Shown: piece after piece, positions 51,995-60,547 of the stretch
Layout of the letters: each line of letters starts with the position of its first letter
Position numbering within the stretch: the stretch's first letter is position 1
Origin: Bacillus sp. UNC41MFS5
Lineage (GTDB): Bacteria; Bacillota; Bacilli; Bacillales_B; DSM-18226
Assembly: GCF_000686805.1 (NCBI RefSeq)
Contig: NZ_JMLP01000011.1
Coordinates: 303,143 to 367,142 of the forward strand
Direction of reading: 5' to 3'
Length of the DNA: 64,000 nucleotides
Made by a program: the position numbers and the translations under genes
The notes under the pieces: generated by a model
Told to the model about the DNA's origin: nothing
The model's input: only the letters and a program-made list of their open reading frames with translations
Database searches by the model: none

Positions 51995-53290
51995 TTAGTT
52001 TCCTGAAATGGTTTCTGTTATCACATCTTCTAAAATCGTTAATCCTATATCAAGCACATCTTCTTGAATATTAAGAGGCAGCATTAATCGAAGCGTTTGC
52101 CCGCTTACACCGCAGTTCATAATGAGCAAGCCATTTTCCAGTGCTTTCGATTTTATTTTCGGTACAAAGGAAGCAGCAGATTCGGAATCGAATTCAATAC
52201 CGATCATCATGCCAACTCCTCGGACTTCAACAATGCCCGGCAAGTGTCCTACCGAGTTATGAAGTCGGCCGACAATCTCGGCACCAAGTTTAGCACTGCG
52301 TTCTACCAGCTTCTCTTCCTCAATAACCTCAATGTTTGCCAATGCCGCAGCACAGGAGATTGGATTTCCTCCAAATGTCGAACCATGACCGGCCGTCGGC
52401 CATTTTTCATGAAGCTCACGACTTGCGACAATGGCACCAAGAGGCATGCCGCCGGAAAGGGCTTTTGCCAGTACTAAAATATCAGGAGTCACATTCGCAT
52501 GCTCTGCCGCGAACATTTTGCCTGTACGGCCAAATCCTGTTTGTACTTCGTCAAAGATAAGCAAAATGCCGTGTTCCTCTGTCATCTTTCTTAACGCCTG
52601 CAAAAAGCTTGGCGGTGCCGGATAATAGCCGCCTTCACCCATTACCGGTTCAATGATGATGGCCGCTACACGTGAAGGATCCACGCGTAAATCGAACAAT
52701 TTTTGAAGCTGATTTAAGCAGTATTCTTCCACTTCTTCTTCTCGAATGTTTTTTAGCTGGCTGGGATACGGATAGGGAACGTGGTACACCTCGCCTAAAA
52801 TCGGTTCATAATAACGACGGTATTTAGAACTTGATGCCGTAATGGCAGTTGCTCCTAATGTACGGCCATGAAACGATCCTTCAAAAGCAATGATGGCGGG
52901 TCTGCCTGTGGACGCTTTTGCTAGTTTAAGTGCACCGTCAATAGCTTCAGCTCCCGAATTGGAGAAAAAGACAGTGTCTAGGTTTCCTGGTGTGATATGA
53001 GCAAGCTTTTCCGCCAAATTCGCTGCCGTTTCATAATAACCATAGTTCAATCCAAGATGAATCAAGGCTTCAGCTTGCTTTTTAATGGCTTCCACCATTT
53101 TTCCGTTCGTATGCCCGACTGCGTTGACAGCTACTCCTGAAACGAAATCGATATACTCCTTTCCGTCTGTCGTCCAAAATTTGGCGCCATGCGCTTTTTC
53201 AATGACAAGCTCCGTTACCCTTGTCATAACAGGTGATAAATGTTTTTGTGCTTTTTCCTTAATCTCTTCTGTTTTATTTTGTAATTTCAT
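51995..53290 (-). CDS. gabT: 4-aminobutyrate aminotransferase (GabT-like)
   Basis: 431 residues from ATG 53290 after AAAGGATG; it overlaps the end of the upstream aminotransferase. PLP class III: FVSGVAVNAVGHTNGKMVEA, FFSNSGAEAIDGALKLAKA, SFHGRTLGATAIT, IFDEVQTGFGRTGKMFA and Lys in ILVLAKALSGGMPLGA. It would convert GABA and 2-oxoglutarate to succinate semialdehyde and glutamate. Placed next to gabD. Confidence 0.85.
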   Translation of the reverse strand: MKLQNKTEEIKEKAQKHLSPVMTRVTELVIEKAHGAKFWTTDGKEYIDFVSGVAVNAVGHTNGKMVEAIKKQAEALIHLGLNYGYYETAANLAEKLAHITPGNLDTVFFSNSGAEAIDGALKLAKASTGRPAIIAFEGSFHGRTLGATAITASSSKYRRYYEPILGEVYHVPYPYPSQLKNIREEEVEEYCLNQLQKLFDLRVDPSRVAAIIIEPVMGEGGYYPAPPSFLQALRKMTEEHGILLIFDEVQTGFGRTGKMFAAEHANVTPDILVLAKALSGGMPLGAIVASRELHEKWPTAGHGSTFGGNPISCAAALANIEVIEEEKLVERSAKLGAEIVGRLHNSVGHLPGIVEVRGVGMMIGIEFDSESAASFVPKIKSKALENGLLIMNCGVSGQTLRLMLPLNIQEDVLDIGLTILEDVITETISGN

Positions 53291-54659
53291 ACATCTCATC
53301 CTTTCTTAATTGACCTTTGAATATCGTGAATGATTCATCTAAAATTCTTACCATCTCATCAATTTCTGTTCTCGTAACATTTAAAGGAGGACTGATGATG
53401 AGGTGCTCCCCCTTTGTGCCGTCAATGGAACCGGAACCGGGATAAAAAACCGCACCGAGTTCCATGGCAATTCCATTTAATCTTTCAGCTGCTTTTTCAG
53501 ATGGATCGAACAACAGGTCCTTCCCACGATCCTTCACAAGCTCTATACCGATTAAAAGCCCTCTTCCACGAACATCAGATATATAAGTATGTTTTTGCTT
53601 CAGTTCCAAAAGACGTTTAACAAGGTAGTAACTTTGTTCTTTGACGTTTTCCAGCACCATATCTCGCTCATATACATTTAAAGCTGCAAGACCGGCAGCA
53701 ACCGCTACTGGATGCCCGCTATAGGTGTAACCATGAATAAATTTCCCGTCGCTGTTTTGTATGAGCCCATCGATTAATCTTTCATGAACAATCATTCCGG
53801 CCAGTGGAGCATATCCTGCCGAAACCCCTTTTCCAAACGTGATGATATCAGGTTCGATTCCAATCTGTTCGGTCGCGAAGTTGGTACCGGTACGGCCGAA
53901 TCCAGTCATCACTTCATCGATAATTAAGACGATTTCGTAACGATCACACAGTTCTCGAACTTTCTCAAAATACCCCGGCGGCGGAGGCACAGCACCTTGC
54001 TGGCTTCCGACAATCGGTTCGGCGATAAATGCCGACACGTTCTCAGGACCAAGCTCTAAAATCGTTCTTTCAATATCCGTCACACATGTCCAGTTTTGTT
54101 TGGAGAGACAATCCTCTTTTTGACGATCGTATGGACATCGGTGGCAGTACGGAGAATAGACATGGGCATAGTTTAAAAGATTAGGAGTGTATGCATGTCT
54201 TCTTTTAACGTCTCCTCCTGCGGATAAAGAACCGATGGTGTTACCGTGGTACGATTGCCATCGCCCGATTACCATGTGTTTTTGGGGTCTGCCGGCATCC
54301 AGATGATATTGCCGCGCCAGCTTCAAAGCACTTTCATTTGCTTCTGAGCCTCCAGTTGTAAAATACACTTTATTTAAATAATCTGGGGCCATTTTTCCGA
54401 TGGTTTCAGCCAATTCATGCAATGCTTTCGTCTCGAAGCGCATGGTATGGACGAAGGCTGCTTTTTTTGCTTGTTCCGCCATGGCTTCGCCTATAGAAGT
54501 AATCCCATGTCCCAAGTTGGCTGCAACCGCTCCCGAACAAGCGTCCAAATATTTTTTCCCGTTCTCATCTATGAGGTAGACCCCTACACCGTGGGTAATA
54601 ATCGGATACTCCTTTTTTAAATCCCGATGAAACACATAGTCTTTTTTTATTCCCTCCAT
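53274..54659 (-). CDS. yodT: Class III aminotransferase (YodT-like)
   Basis: 461 residues from ATG 54659, after GGTGGTGG; the longer frame to 54701 runs into the thiolase gene. It overlaps the thiolase stop by 13 bases. Pattern YFTTGGSEANESALKLARQY, SYHGNTIGSLSAGG, an unusual Cys-rich insert (SPYCHRCPYDRQKEDCLSK), LIIDEVMTGFGRTGTNFA and Lys in IITFGKGVSAGYAPLAG. In the yod-type operon it would remove the 3-amino group of beta-lysine or its acyl form. The Cys insert also occurs in YodT-like proteins of bacilli. Confidence 0.83.
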   Translation of the reverse strand: MEGIKKDYVFHRDLKKEYPIITHGVGVYLIDENGKKYLDACSGAVAANLGHGITSIGEAMAEQAKKAAFVHTMRFETKALHELAETIGKMAPDYLNKVYFTTGGSEANESALKLARQYHLDAGRPQKHMVIGRWQSYHGNTIGSLSAGGDVKRRHAYTPNLLNYAHVYSPYCHRCPYDRQKEDCLSKQNWTCVTDIERTILELGPENVSAFIAEPIVGSQQGAVPPPPGYFEKVRELCDRYEIVLIIDEVMTGFGRTGTNFATEQIGIEPDIITFGKGVSAGYAPLAGMIVHERLIDGLIQNSDGKFIHGYTYSGHPVAVAAGLAALNVYERDMVLENVKEQSYYLVKRLLELKQKHTYISDVRGRGLLIGIELVKDRGKDLLFDPSEKAAERLNGIAMELGAVFYPGSGSIDGTKGEHLIISPPLNVTRTEIDEMVRILDESFTIFKGQLRKDEMYEITK

Positions 54660-55837
54660 CTTTCCACCACCATTGCCATTCCTAATCCACCCGCTACACA
54701 AATTGTCGCAAGGCCATATTGCCGTTTTTGTTTTTCAAGCTCATGACATAATGTGGTGACGATTCTTGCACCGGAGCACCCAAGTGGATGGCCTAAGGCA
54801 ATCGCCCCTCCGTTTACATTTACGTTGTCTCCTTTGGTGCCCCATTCTTTTAAACAAGCAAGACTTTGAGCAGCGAAGGCTTCATTTAATTCAATTAAAT
54901 CGATATCTTCCAAACGAAGACCCGCTTTTTTCAACGCAATTTGGGATGCTGGAACCGGACCGATTCCCATTTCTTTTGGTGATACACCCGTTGCAGCAAA
55001 GGAACGGATCCAAGCCAATGGGACCACTCCAAGTTGGTTCGCTTTTTCTTCAGACATCAACAGTAGCATCGAGGCCCCATCATTCCTGCCGGAGGAGTTT
55101 CCGGCTGTCACCGTACCGTCCTTTTGAAACACAGGACGCAGTGTTCCTAACTTTTCAATGTCCGTCAATCTTGGGTACTCATCGATTGCAAAATGTCTGA
55201 TTCCCTTTTTTCCTTCCTTTACCGGAACAGGAATGATTTCTTCTTCAAAATGGCCCATTTCAATGGCACGTTTCGTTTTCTGCTGACTCATGAAGGCAAA
55301 TTCGTCTTGTTCACGGCGGCTAATGTTATATTTTTCAGCCAGCCATTCGGCTGTTTGCCCCATCGTGAAACGACCATATATCTCCTCCGGCTGCGATTTT
55401 GGCTGACTCTCTGTATTTGAATCATACAGCGTCATATCTCCTATCTTGTGGCCAAATCGAGTGCCAACCATATAATGAGGCGCTTGTGACATGTTTTCGA
55501 CGCCTCCTGCTAAAACGACGTCCGCCTGACCAGTCAAAATGGACATCGCTCCGTTAATGACGGCCTGCATGCCCGAACCGCACTGACGATGAACAGTATA
55601 AGCAGGAATCGATTCTGGAAAATGGGCCTGTAATGCTGAAACTCTTGCAATATTCGGCGCATGCGCACTCTGCTTTGTTTGGCCGACAATGACTTCATCG
55701 ACAATATTGGCACCATAGCCGGAAGCAGAAAGATTATTTTTCATGACGAGAGATACAAGCTCTTCTGGAGGCGTATCTGCCAGTGATCCGACGAAGTTTC
55801 CGATAGCAGTCCGAAATGCATTTACGATTACAACCAC
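54647..55837 (-). CDS. Acetyl-CoA acyltransferase (thiolase)
   Basis: 396 residues starting at GTG 55837, overlapping the stop of the CoA-transferase beta gene (TAGTG). Active-site Cys in VHRQCGSGMQAVINGAMSI, His in GGAIALGHPLGCSGAR, second Cys in ATICVAGGLGMAMV. It would cleave the beta-keto acyl-CoA formed from the beta-lysine skeleton to acetyl-CoA and a 4-aminobutyryl (or acylamino-butyryl) CoA. No counterpart is known to me in the B. subtilis yod operon, so this operon is more complete. Confidence 0.88.
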   Translation of the reverse strand: MVVIVNAFRTAIGNFVGSLADTPPEELVSLVMKNNLSASGYGANIVDEVIVGQTKQSAHAPNIARVSALQAHFPESIPAYTVHRQCGSGMQAVINGAMSILTGQADVVLAGGVENMSQAPHYMVGTRFGHKIGDMTLYDSNTESQPKSQPEEIYGRFTMGQTAEWLAEKYNISRREQDEFAFMSQQKTKRAIEMGHFEEEIIPVPVKEGKKGIRHFAIDEYPRLTDIEKLGTLRPVFQKDGTVTAGNSSGRNDGASMLLLMSEEKANQLGVVPLAWIRSFAATGVSPKEMGIGPVPASQIALKKAGLRLEDIDLIELNEAFAAQSLACLKEWGTKGDNVNVNGGAIALGHPLGCSGARIVTTLCHELEKQKRQYGLATICVAGGLGMAMVVERWRE

Positions 55838-56499
55838 TACGCGGTCACCTCTTTGCCTTTATTGAAAGATTCAGCAATTTGAAAAGGTGCGTCCGTTTTC
55901 TGTTGAACTTCTTCAAGGGAAACTCCTGGTGACAGCTCAATAAGATGAAGTCCATCTTCCTTCACAGCGAAAACCGCTAAATCGGTAATAATTAAATCTA
56001 CTATTCGTTCCGATGTGATTGGATAGGTTAATTCCTTGACGATTTTTGACTCTCCCTGGTTAGACGTATGCATCGTTGTTACGATTACCTTTTTGGAGCC
56101 TTCCAATAAATCCATCGCCCCGCCTACACCAAGAACACTTTTTCCGGGCACGGCCCAGTTGGCGATCCGCCCAATGGCATCGATTTGCAGCACACCCAGA
56201 ATTGAAACGCTTACATGCCCTCCGCGAATCATCGCAAAAGAGGAAGCACTATCAAAAAAGGATGACCCCTCCAATACGGTGACAGGCAGTTTCCCTGCAT
56301 TGACAAGATTTTGGTCAATATGCTCTGGATCAGGGGTAGGACCTACTCCAAGGATGCCGTTTTCCGAGTGTAAAAAAACTTGAACATCTGATGGAATGTA
56401 ATCAGCCACCAGCGTTGGAATCCCTATGCCCAAATTGACGATATCGCCATCCTTCAATTCCTTCGCCGCTCTTGCAGCAATGTATTGTTTCACGTTCAA
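55837..56499 (-). CDS. yodR: CoA-transferase subunit B (YodR type)
   Basis: 220 residues; TTG start at 56499 after a run of seven G, GTG 56493 possible. Motifs DIVNLGIGIPTLVADYI and LHSENGILGVGPTPDPEHID with the catalytic Glu of the SENG motif; class I CoA-transferase beta subunit. Partner of the alpha subunit one base upstream. Probably activates a 3-keto acid from beta-lysine, with succinyl-CoA or acetyl-CoA as donor. Confidence 0.88.
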   Translation of the reverse strand: MNVKQYIAARAAKELKDGDIVNLGIGIPTLVADYIPSDVQVFLHSENGILGVGPTPDPEHIDQNLVNAGKLPVTVLEGSSFFDSASSFAMIRGGHVSVSILGVLQIDAIGRIANWAVPGKSVLGVGGAMDLLEGSKKVIVTTMHTSNQGESKIVKELTYPITSERIVDLIITDLAVFAVKEDGLHLIELSPGVSLEEVQQKTDAPFQIAESFNKGKEVTA

Positions 56500-56500
56500 G

Positions 56501-57157
56501 CTAGTTCCCCCCCTTCACTACGATAAAATCAACGTATAAATGAGGAGTCACAATTTCTTCAGGAGAAATTTGGCCTACCTCCACAATCTCGTCCACCTCT
56601 GCAATCACCACATCTGCTGCTGTTGCCATCATCGGATTGAAGTTTCTTGCCGATTTGTTGTAGATGAGATTTCCTAATTGATCCGCTTTTTTCGCTTTAA
56701 TGAAAGCAAAGTGGGCTTTAAGAGGCTCTTGGAAAACATATTTTTTACCGTTAAGGATACGCTCCTCTTTGTTTTCGGCGATTTTTGTTCCTACGCTGAC
56801 CGGCGTATAAAACCCTCCTAGTCCTGCACCACCCGCTCGAATAGCTTCAGACATCGTTCCTTGAGGGAGTAGCTCCACGTCCATTTCCTTTTCTTGATAG
56901 GATTTAACCACCTCTGGGTTGGATGTAAAATAAGAACCTATCGCTTTTTTTACTTGTTTTTGCCGTACTAAAACTCCAAGACCTCTACCTGGTTCACCAA
57001 GGTTATTACTAATAATCTCTAAGTCTTTCACTTCCGACTGAGCCAAAGCGGCTATTAAACTAAGTGGACTTCCTACAAGTCCAAATCCACCTACCATAAT
57101 TCGTGAGCCGCTTTTAACTTTTTTTACAGCATCCTCGCATGTAATCAGCTTGCTCAT
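56501..57157 (-). CDS. yodS: CoA-transferase subunit A (YodS type)
   Basis: 218 residues from ATG 57157, after GAGAGGAAGG; the frame continues to 57307 but those residues are not CoA-transferase-like. Motifs GSRIMVGGFGLVGSPLSLIA and NNLGEPGRGLGVLV, VQVG-like GGAGLGGFYTPVSVGTK. Alpha subunit of a 3-oxoacid CoA-transferase. In front of it, GAATGTCGTT/AACGAACATTC (57246-57268) forms an imperfect palindrome of unknown role. Confidence 0.86.
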   Translation of the reverse strand: MSKLITCEDAVKKVKSGSRIMVGGFGLVGSPLSLIAALAQSEVKDLEIISNNLGEPGRGLGVLVRQKQVKKAIGSYFTSNPEVVKSYQEKEMDVELLPQGTMSEAIRAGGAGLGGFYTPVSVGTKIAENKEERILNGKKYVFQEPLKAHFAFIKAKKADQLGNLIYNKSARNFNPMMATAADVVIAEVDEIVEVGQISPEEIVTPHLYVDFIVVKGGN

Positions 57158-57345
57158 CCTTTTTTCCTTCCTCTCCATAGACTTTAGTGGTTTATAACCA
57201 TTGGAAATATAAAAAACCGAGCAAAACATAGATCTTCTATAAAGAATGTCGTTCCAACGAACATTCCTTACAAAGAGTCCATGTTTGCCCGGTTTTAATA
57301 AGACCATGGGAAGAGGTCATCCTCCCACTTTATTATAACCAAACG

Positions 57346-57675
57346 TTATATATTCATTTGCTTCACGTTATCCCAGTAACGTTGAACTGCAGCTTGTAGA
57401 GCCACAATGATCGCTTGCTGGGATGGAGCAAAATAAAAGCTTTGAATTCGTTCAATCAGCTGCTCAACACCATCTTGAAGACAGTAACCTATCAACAGTT
57501 TTTGAAAATAATTTTTCGTTAGTTCTGTTACGAAAGTGAATTCGGCGCCGATAATTTTATGTTCTTTCAGCTCCACTTCGAGTACAATTCCCGCATGCTT
57601 ATACATTTCATACATGGAAGTTCCCTGTGGAGCTTTTGCATATCCTGTAACAATGACTGTTTCCAGTGTTTGCAT
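57346..57675 (-). CDS. DUF3870 protein, first gene of the lysine operon
   Basis: 109 residues. TVIVTGYAKAPQGTSMYEMY and IIGAEFTFVTELTKNYFQKL fit DUF3870, often found with CoA-transferase and thiolase genes. AAAGGAGG lies about 10 bases before the ATG. Function unknown; position suggests a regulatory or coenzyme A-related role. Confidence 0.8.
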   Translation of the reverse strand: MQTLETVIVTGYAKAPQGTSMYEMYKHAGIVLEVELKEHKIIGAEFTFVTELTKNYFQKLLIGYCLQDGVEQLIERIQSFYFAPSQQAIIVALQAAVQRYWDNVKQMNI

Positions 57676-57805
57676 GCCCCTAAACCTCCTTTAAAAAACT
57701 AACTGATCATTTTCTTTTCTAACACGAGTATATGGGTCAGAAAAAATAATGTCAATGAGAAAATTCATAATTTTCTGAAATAGTATTTTGTTCTCATATT
57801 TTACT

Positions 57806-57819
57806 AGTAAGCGCTTACG
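57806..57819 (-). promoter_or_regulatory. cre-like box in the lysine operon leader
   Basis: AGTAAGCGCTTACG, palindromic, 12 of 14 to the cre consensus. It lies between the sigma-54 promoter and the first gene, where CcpA could act as a roadblock. Confidence 0.5.
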
Positions 57820-57864
57820 GTTTTCACACATAAAATTAATTCTCGCTTGGATTTCAAAATCCTT

Positions 57865-57897
57865 CTAGAAAGAAAAGAATTTTTTGGCTGCTTGCAT
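57865..57897 (-). CDS. Possible 10-residue leader peptide
   Basis: ATG 57897, 7 bases after AAAGGAG, encodes MQAAKKFFSF and stops at 57865. It lies downstream of the sigma-54 promoter and is followed at once by a hairpin GGATTT-TG-AAATCC (57849-57862). Good ribosome binding site for so short a frame, but coding is unproven. Confidence 0.35.
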   Translation of the reverse strand: MQAAKKFFSF

Positions 57898-57964
57898 AGA
57901 ATTTCTCCTTTCATCCCCTAAAAAATGTACGAACTTGCTTATCACTATTTCTAACTTATAAATT

Positions 57965-57980
57965 TGCAATTTCTGTGCCA
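57965..57980 (-). promoter_or_regulatory. Sigma-54 (-24/-12) promoter of the lysine operon
   Basis: On the minus strand TGGCACAGAAATTGCA, a perfect TGGCAC-N5-TTGCA. It is about 290 bases before the DUF3870 start and faces the operon. No further promoter-like gene signals lie between except the leader frame. Confidence 0.85.
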
Positions 57981-58022
57981 AAATTAAAAACGCTATTTTG
58001 CTCACCTTTTTTGAGAACAATA

Positions 58023-58039
58023 TGCCAAATTTCTTGGCA
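58023..58039. promoter_or_regulatory. Palindrome upstream of the lysine-operon promoter
   Basis: TGCCAA-N5-TTGGCA, centred about 51 bases upstream of the -24 element. Candidate activator site. The activator itself is not encoded next to it. Confidence 0.5.
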
Positions 58040-58068
58040 CTATCCTTCCTTTTTTGCATCTTAACTGC

Positions 58069-58105
58069 AAAAAACTCTTTCCGATAAAATGGAAAGAGCT
58101 TTTTA
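58069..58105 (-). terminator. Rho-independent terminator of azoR
   Basis: On the minus strand AAAAAGCTCTTTCC, loop, GGAAAGAGTTTTTT. Confidence 0.85.
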
Positions 58106-58136
58106 CACTTAATAAATTAAAATCTATTTCTCCGAC

Positions 58137-58766
58137 TTAGGCAGTTACAGTTGAAAAATTCTTTGCTACTTCTGCCACTTTTGCAAGACCTTCTGCAATA
58201 ATTGTCTCCGCTTGATCTGGCGCTGCATTATGTCCTTCAATGATAACTTCGTCAACGATTTCCATTCCGAATAAGCCGCCTACCATATTTTTAATATAAG
58301 TAGCTGCCATTTCCATTGGAGCTGCTTCAGGTGTTGAGTAAATTCCGCCGCGTGCAGTTAGGATAACAGCCTTTTTGTCAGACATCAAGCCTACTACTCC
58401 AGCTTCAGTGTATTTGAAAGTGAAACCTGCTCCAGCTACATAATCGATGAATGTATGCAATTTTGCCGGGATGGTTAAGTTCCATAGCGGGAATGCAAAT
58501 ACAACAACATCTGCTGCAGAAAGAGCATCCATTGCTTTTTGTTTCGCAGCTACAATACGTTGCTCAACATCAGTTAACTCTTCACCAGATTGTAATTTAC
58601 CGAAAGCATTGAATAAATCTTGACCAAAGTAAGGCATATCCTCGGCAAAAACATCGTAAGTTGTTACATTCACGCCTTCTAAGTTCTCCATGAAAGTTTC
58701 ATACATTTTACTCGAAACAGCTTCAGAAGCTGGACGGTTGTTTGCTTTTACTACTAATATGTTCAT
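58137..58766 (-). CDS. azoR: FMN-dependent NADH-azoreductase
   Basis: 209 residues. Flavodoxin-like fold: ILVVKANNRPASEAVSSKMY, then VVFAFPLWNLTIPAKLHTFI and ILTARGGIYSTPEAAPMEMA. AzoR/AcpD family quinone and azo reductase, cytoplasmic. Single gene with its own terminator. AAAGGAG precedes the ATG. Confidence 0.9.
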   Translation of the reverse strand: MNILVVKANNRPASEAVSSKMYETFMENLEGVNVTTYDVFAEDMPYFGQDLFNAFGKLQSGEELTDVEQRIVAAKQKAMDALSAADVVVFAFPLWNLTIPAKLHTFIDYVAGAGFTFKYTEAGVVGLMSDKKAVILTARGGIYSTPEAAPMEMAATYIKNMVGGLFGMEIVDEVIIEGHNAAPDQAETIIAEGLAKVAEVAKNFSTVTA

Positions 58767-58986
58767 CTATTTGAACTCTCCTTTTATAATATCTTTAATG
58801 TTTATATCTCGAATTAATAATATATAAATTTAATGTTTTCGTCAAACGAAAGGTACTGGCAAGGGAGGAAAATTTGGGTTATCAGTTTCCAAATAACTAG
58901 ATGTTGTAAGCTTCATTCGCGATATTGTTCATAATAGTTTAAAATATACATAGTTTCTAAAATTTCCTATAGATTGAGGGATAGAA

Positions 58987-59793
58987 TTGATAAGAAAAGA
59001 ATATCCAAGCAAGTTAAATCTATTGAAAATTCCAAGTGGAGAAGATCTTATCATTGGACGAATGTATATCGCGGAAGGTAAGGGCCCGCATGCCACAGTG
59101 TTACTACTGCACGGTTTTCCTGGGGTTATGATGAATCTTGATACGGCTTCCGAGCTTCAACGGCAAGGCTGGAATGTCTTGGTCATTAATTATCGCGGCG
59201 CATGGGGAAGTCAAGGAAGCTTTTCATTTACCCATTCGTTAGAAGATGTTCGTGCAGCGCTTCAGTACATCAAACAAAAGGAAATTGCCAATGAGAATAG
59301 GATTGACGTGGAGCGAATTGCGTTAGTGGGACACAGTTTTGGCGGCTTCTTAGCACTAAAGGCAGCCTCTTTAGAGCCATCAATCAAAGCTGTTGCTTCC
59401 CTTTCAGGAGCCAACTTTGGTTTATTTGTACAAATGCTTGAGCAAGACCCTTCCTTCGAGGCTCAAATAACGGAAGTTTTACGGTATGGTATCTTTTTCC
59501 TGAATGGTGCTTCTGTAGAGTCGATTATGGAAGAAGTCCGTTTCCATCAACATGAATGGAATACCTTTTTACTGGCACCTCTACTAACGGATCGAAAGAT
59601 TCTCTTAACTGCGGCTGTTTTTGATGAGGAACTACCAAAATCATATTTTCATGACCCGCTGGTGAACATTCTTAAAAAAGACGGCGCGAAACATCTTCAA
59701 TGTGAAGTTTTTGAAACTGACCATAACTATGTCGATAAACGCAAAGAAATCGCACTCACGCTTCACAAATGGTTAAACGAAGCCCTATCTTAA
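58987..59793 (+). CDS. Alpha/beta hydrolase (S9-like)
   Basis: 268 residues; TTG start at 58987 after GAGGGA. VLLLHGFPGVMMNLD oxyanion region, nucleophile Ser in IALVGHSFGGFLALKAA, acid Asp in LLTAAVFDEELPK, His in EVFETDHNYVDKR. Typical dienelactone/prolyl-oligopeptidase-like hydrolase. Cytoplasmic. Substrate unknown. No clear partner gene. Confidence 0.85.
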   Translation: MIRKEYPSKLNLLKIPSGEDLIIGRMYIAEGKGPHATVLLLHGFPGVMMNLDTASELQRQGWNVLVINYRGAWGSQGSFSFTHSLEDVRAALQYIKQKEIANENRIDVERIALVGHSFGGFLALKAASLEPSIKAVASLSGANFGLFVQMLEQDPSFEAQITEVLRYGIFFLNGASVESIMEEVRFHQHEWNTFLLAPLLTDRKILLTAAVFDEELPKSYFHDPLVNILKKDGAKHLQCEVFETDHNYVDKRKEIALTLHKWLNEALS

Positions 59794-59803
59794 AAAAGGT
59801 ATC

Positions 59804-59837
59804 TAAAAAGACGATTCCAAATGGAACCGTCTTTTTA
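59804..59837 (+). terminator. Rho-independent terminator
   Basis: AAAAAGACGATTCC, loop AAAT, GGAACCGTCTTTTT. Confidence 0.85.
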
Positions 59838-59883
59838 AATTGGGTATGAACAAATCAACTTTCTGATCTTTGCAATTTACCCC

Positions 59884-59971
59884 AAAATCGACTAAAAATG
59901 CAAAAATCTTCTCCAAAAATGAAATTTGCTAGCAAAAACACCCTCTTATAGTCAAAAATCCACCCCAAAAG
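59884..59971. repeat. Spaced A-tracts with about 20-base period
   Basis: CTAAAAAT, CCAAAAAT, GCAAAAAC, TCAAAAAT start near 59892, 59913, 59932 and 59952, spaced 21, 19 and 20 bases. Degenerate tandem repeat or curved DNA in front of the sigma factor gene. A 12-base palindrome AAAGCGCGCTTT lies further on at 60037-60048. Confidence 0.4.
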
Positions 59972-60064
59972 TGAATAATGTTGATTCGATAGAATCGGGC
60001 TTTCCCGTTATGGTAGAGGTACCCGGGAATACATGAAAAGCGCGCTTTCTGAAAGGACTCTCCC

Positions 60065-60547
60065 TTGGAAAGCTTTGAACAATTAGTCGAACAGTACCAA
60101 CCCATGCTCCACAAGATTATGAACTCGCTCCACCTTTACAAAAACCATGACGAATTCTATCAACACAGTCTCATTGCCCTTTGGGAAGCAAGCCAACGCT
60201 TCGATCCTAACAAAGGGAGCTTCACCAACTATGCCTACACCTACATCAAGGGCCGCCTCCTCATGGAATTAAAAAAATCACAACAAGAACATGAACGATA
60301 TATACAACCAGTCGAGGAATTCTGGGACCTTGTTGAGGATTCCCATTCTGATGACCCACTTCAGAAGGAAACACTGTTGACCTACTGTGAAACGCTGACA
60401 CCAAATCAAAAGAAATGGCTCCTGTACACCGTCTGTGATTACCTAACAATCAAAGAAATCGCCGAACTGGAAAAAGTATCCCCCTCAGCCGTGAAAAGTT
60501 GGCGCAGCGGGGCTCGGGAAAAAGTGAAAAAGTTAGTGAGGGATTAG
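60065..60547 (+). CDS. Sigma-70 family RNA polymerase sigma factor
   Basis: 160 residues; TTG start at 60065, 7 bases after AAAGGA. Region 2 DEFYQHSLIALWEASQRFDP, GSFTNYAYTYIKGRLLMEL, then region 4 LTPNQKKWLLYTVCDYLTIK and LEKVSPSAVKSWRSGAREKV. Lacks region 3, like short alternative sigma factors. No anti-sigma gene is adjacent. Regulon unknown. Confidence 0.87.
   Translation: MESFEQLVEQYQPMLHKIMNSLHLYKNHDEFYQHSLIALWEASQRFDPNKGSFTNYAYTYIKGRLLMELKKSQQEHERYIQPVEEFWDLVEDSHSDDPLQKETLLTYCETLTPNQKKWLLYTVCDYLTIKEIAELEKVSPSAVKSWRSGAREKVKKLVRD

Noticed and set aside
57865..58059. 64-codon minus-strand frame covering the sigma-54 promoter
   Set aside because: It overlaps the promoter and terminator region; only its last 10 codons have a proper ribosome binding site.
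58069..58105. Riboswitch in the lysine operon leader (L-box)
   Set aside because: No conserved L-box elements are recognisable; the hairpin is explained as the azoR terminator.
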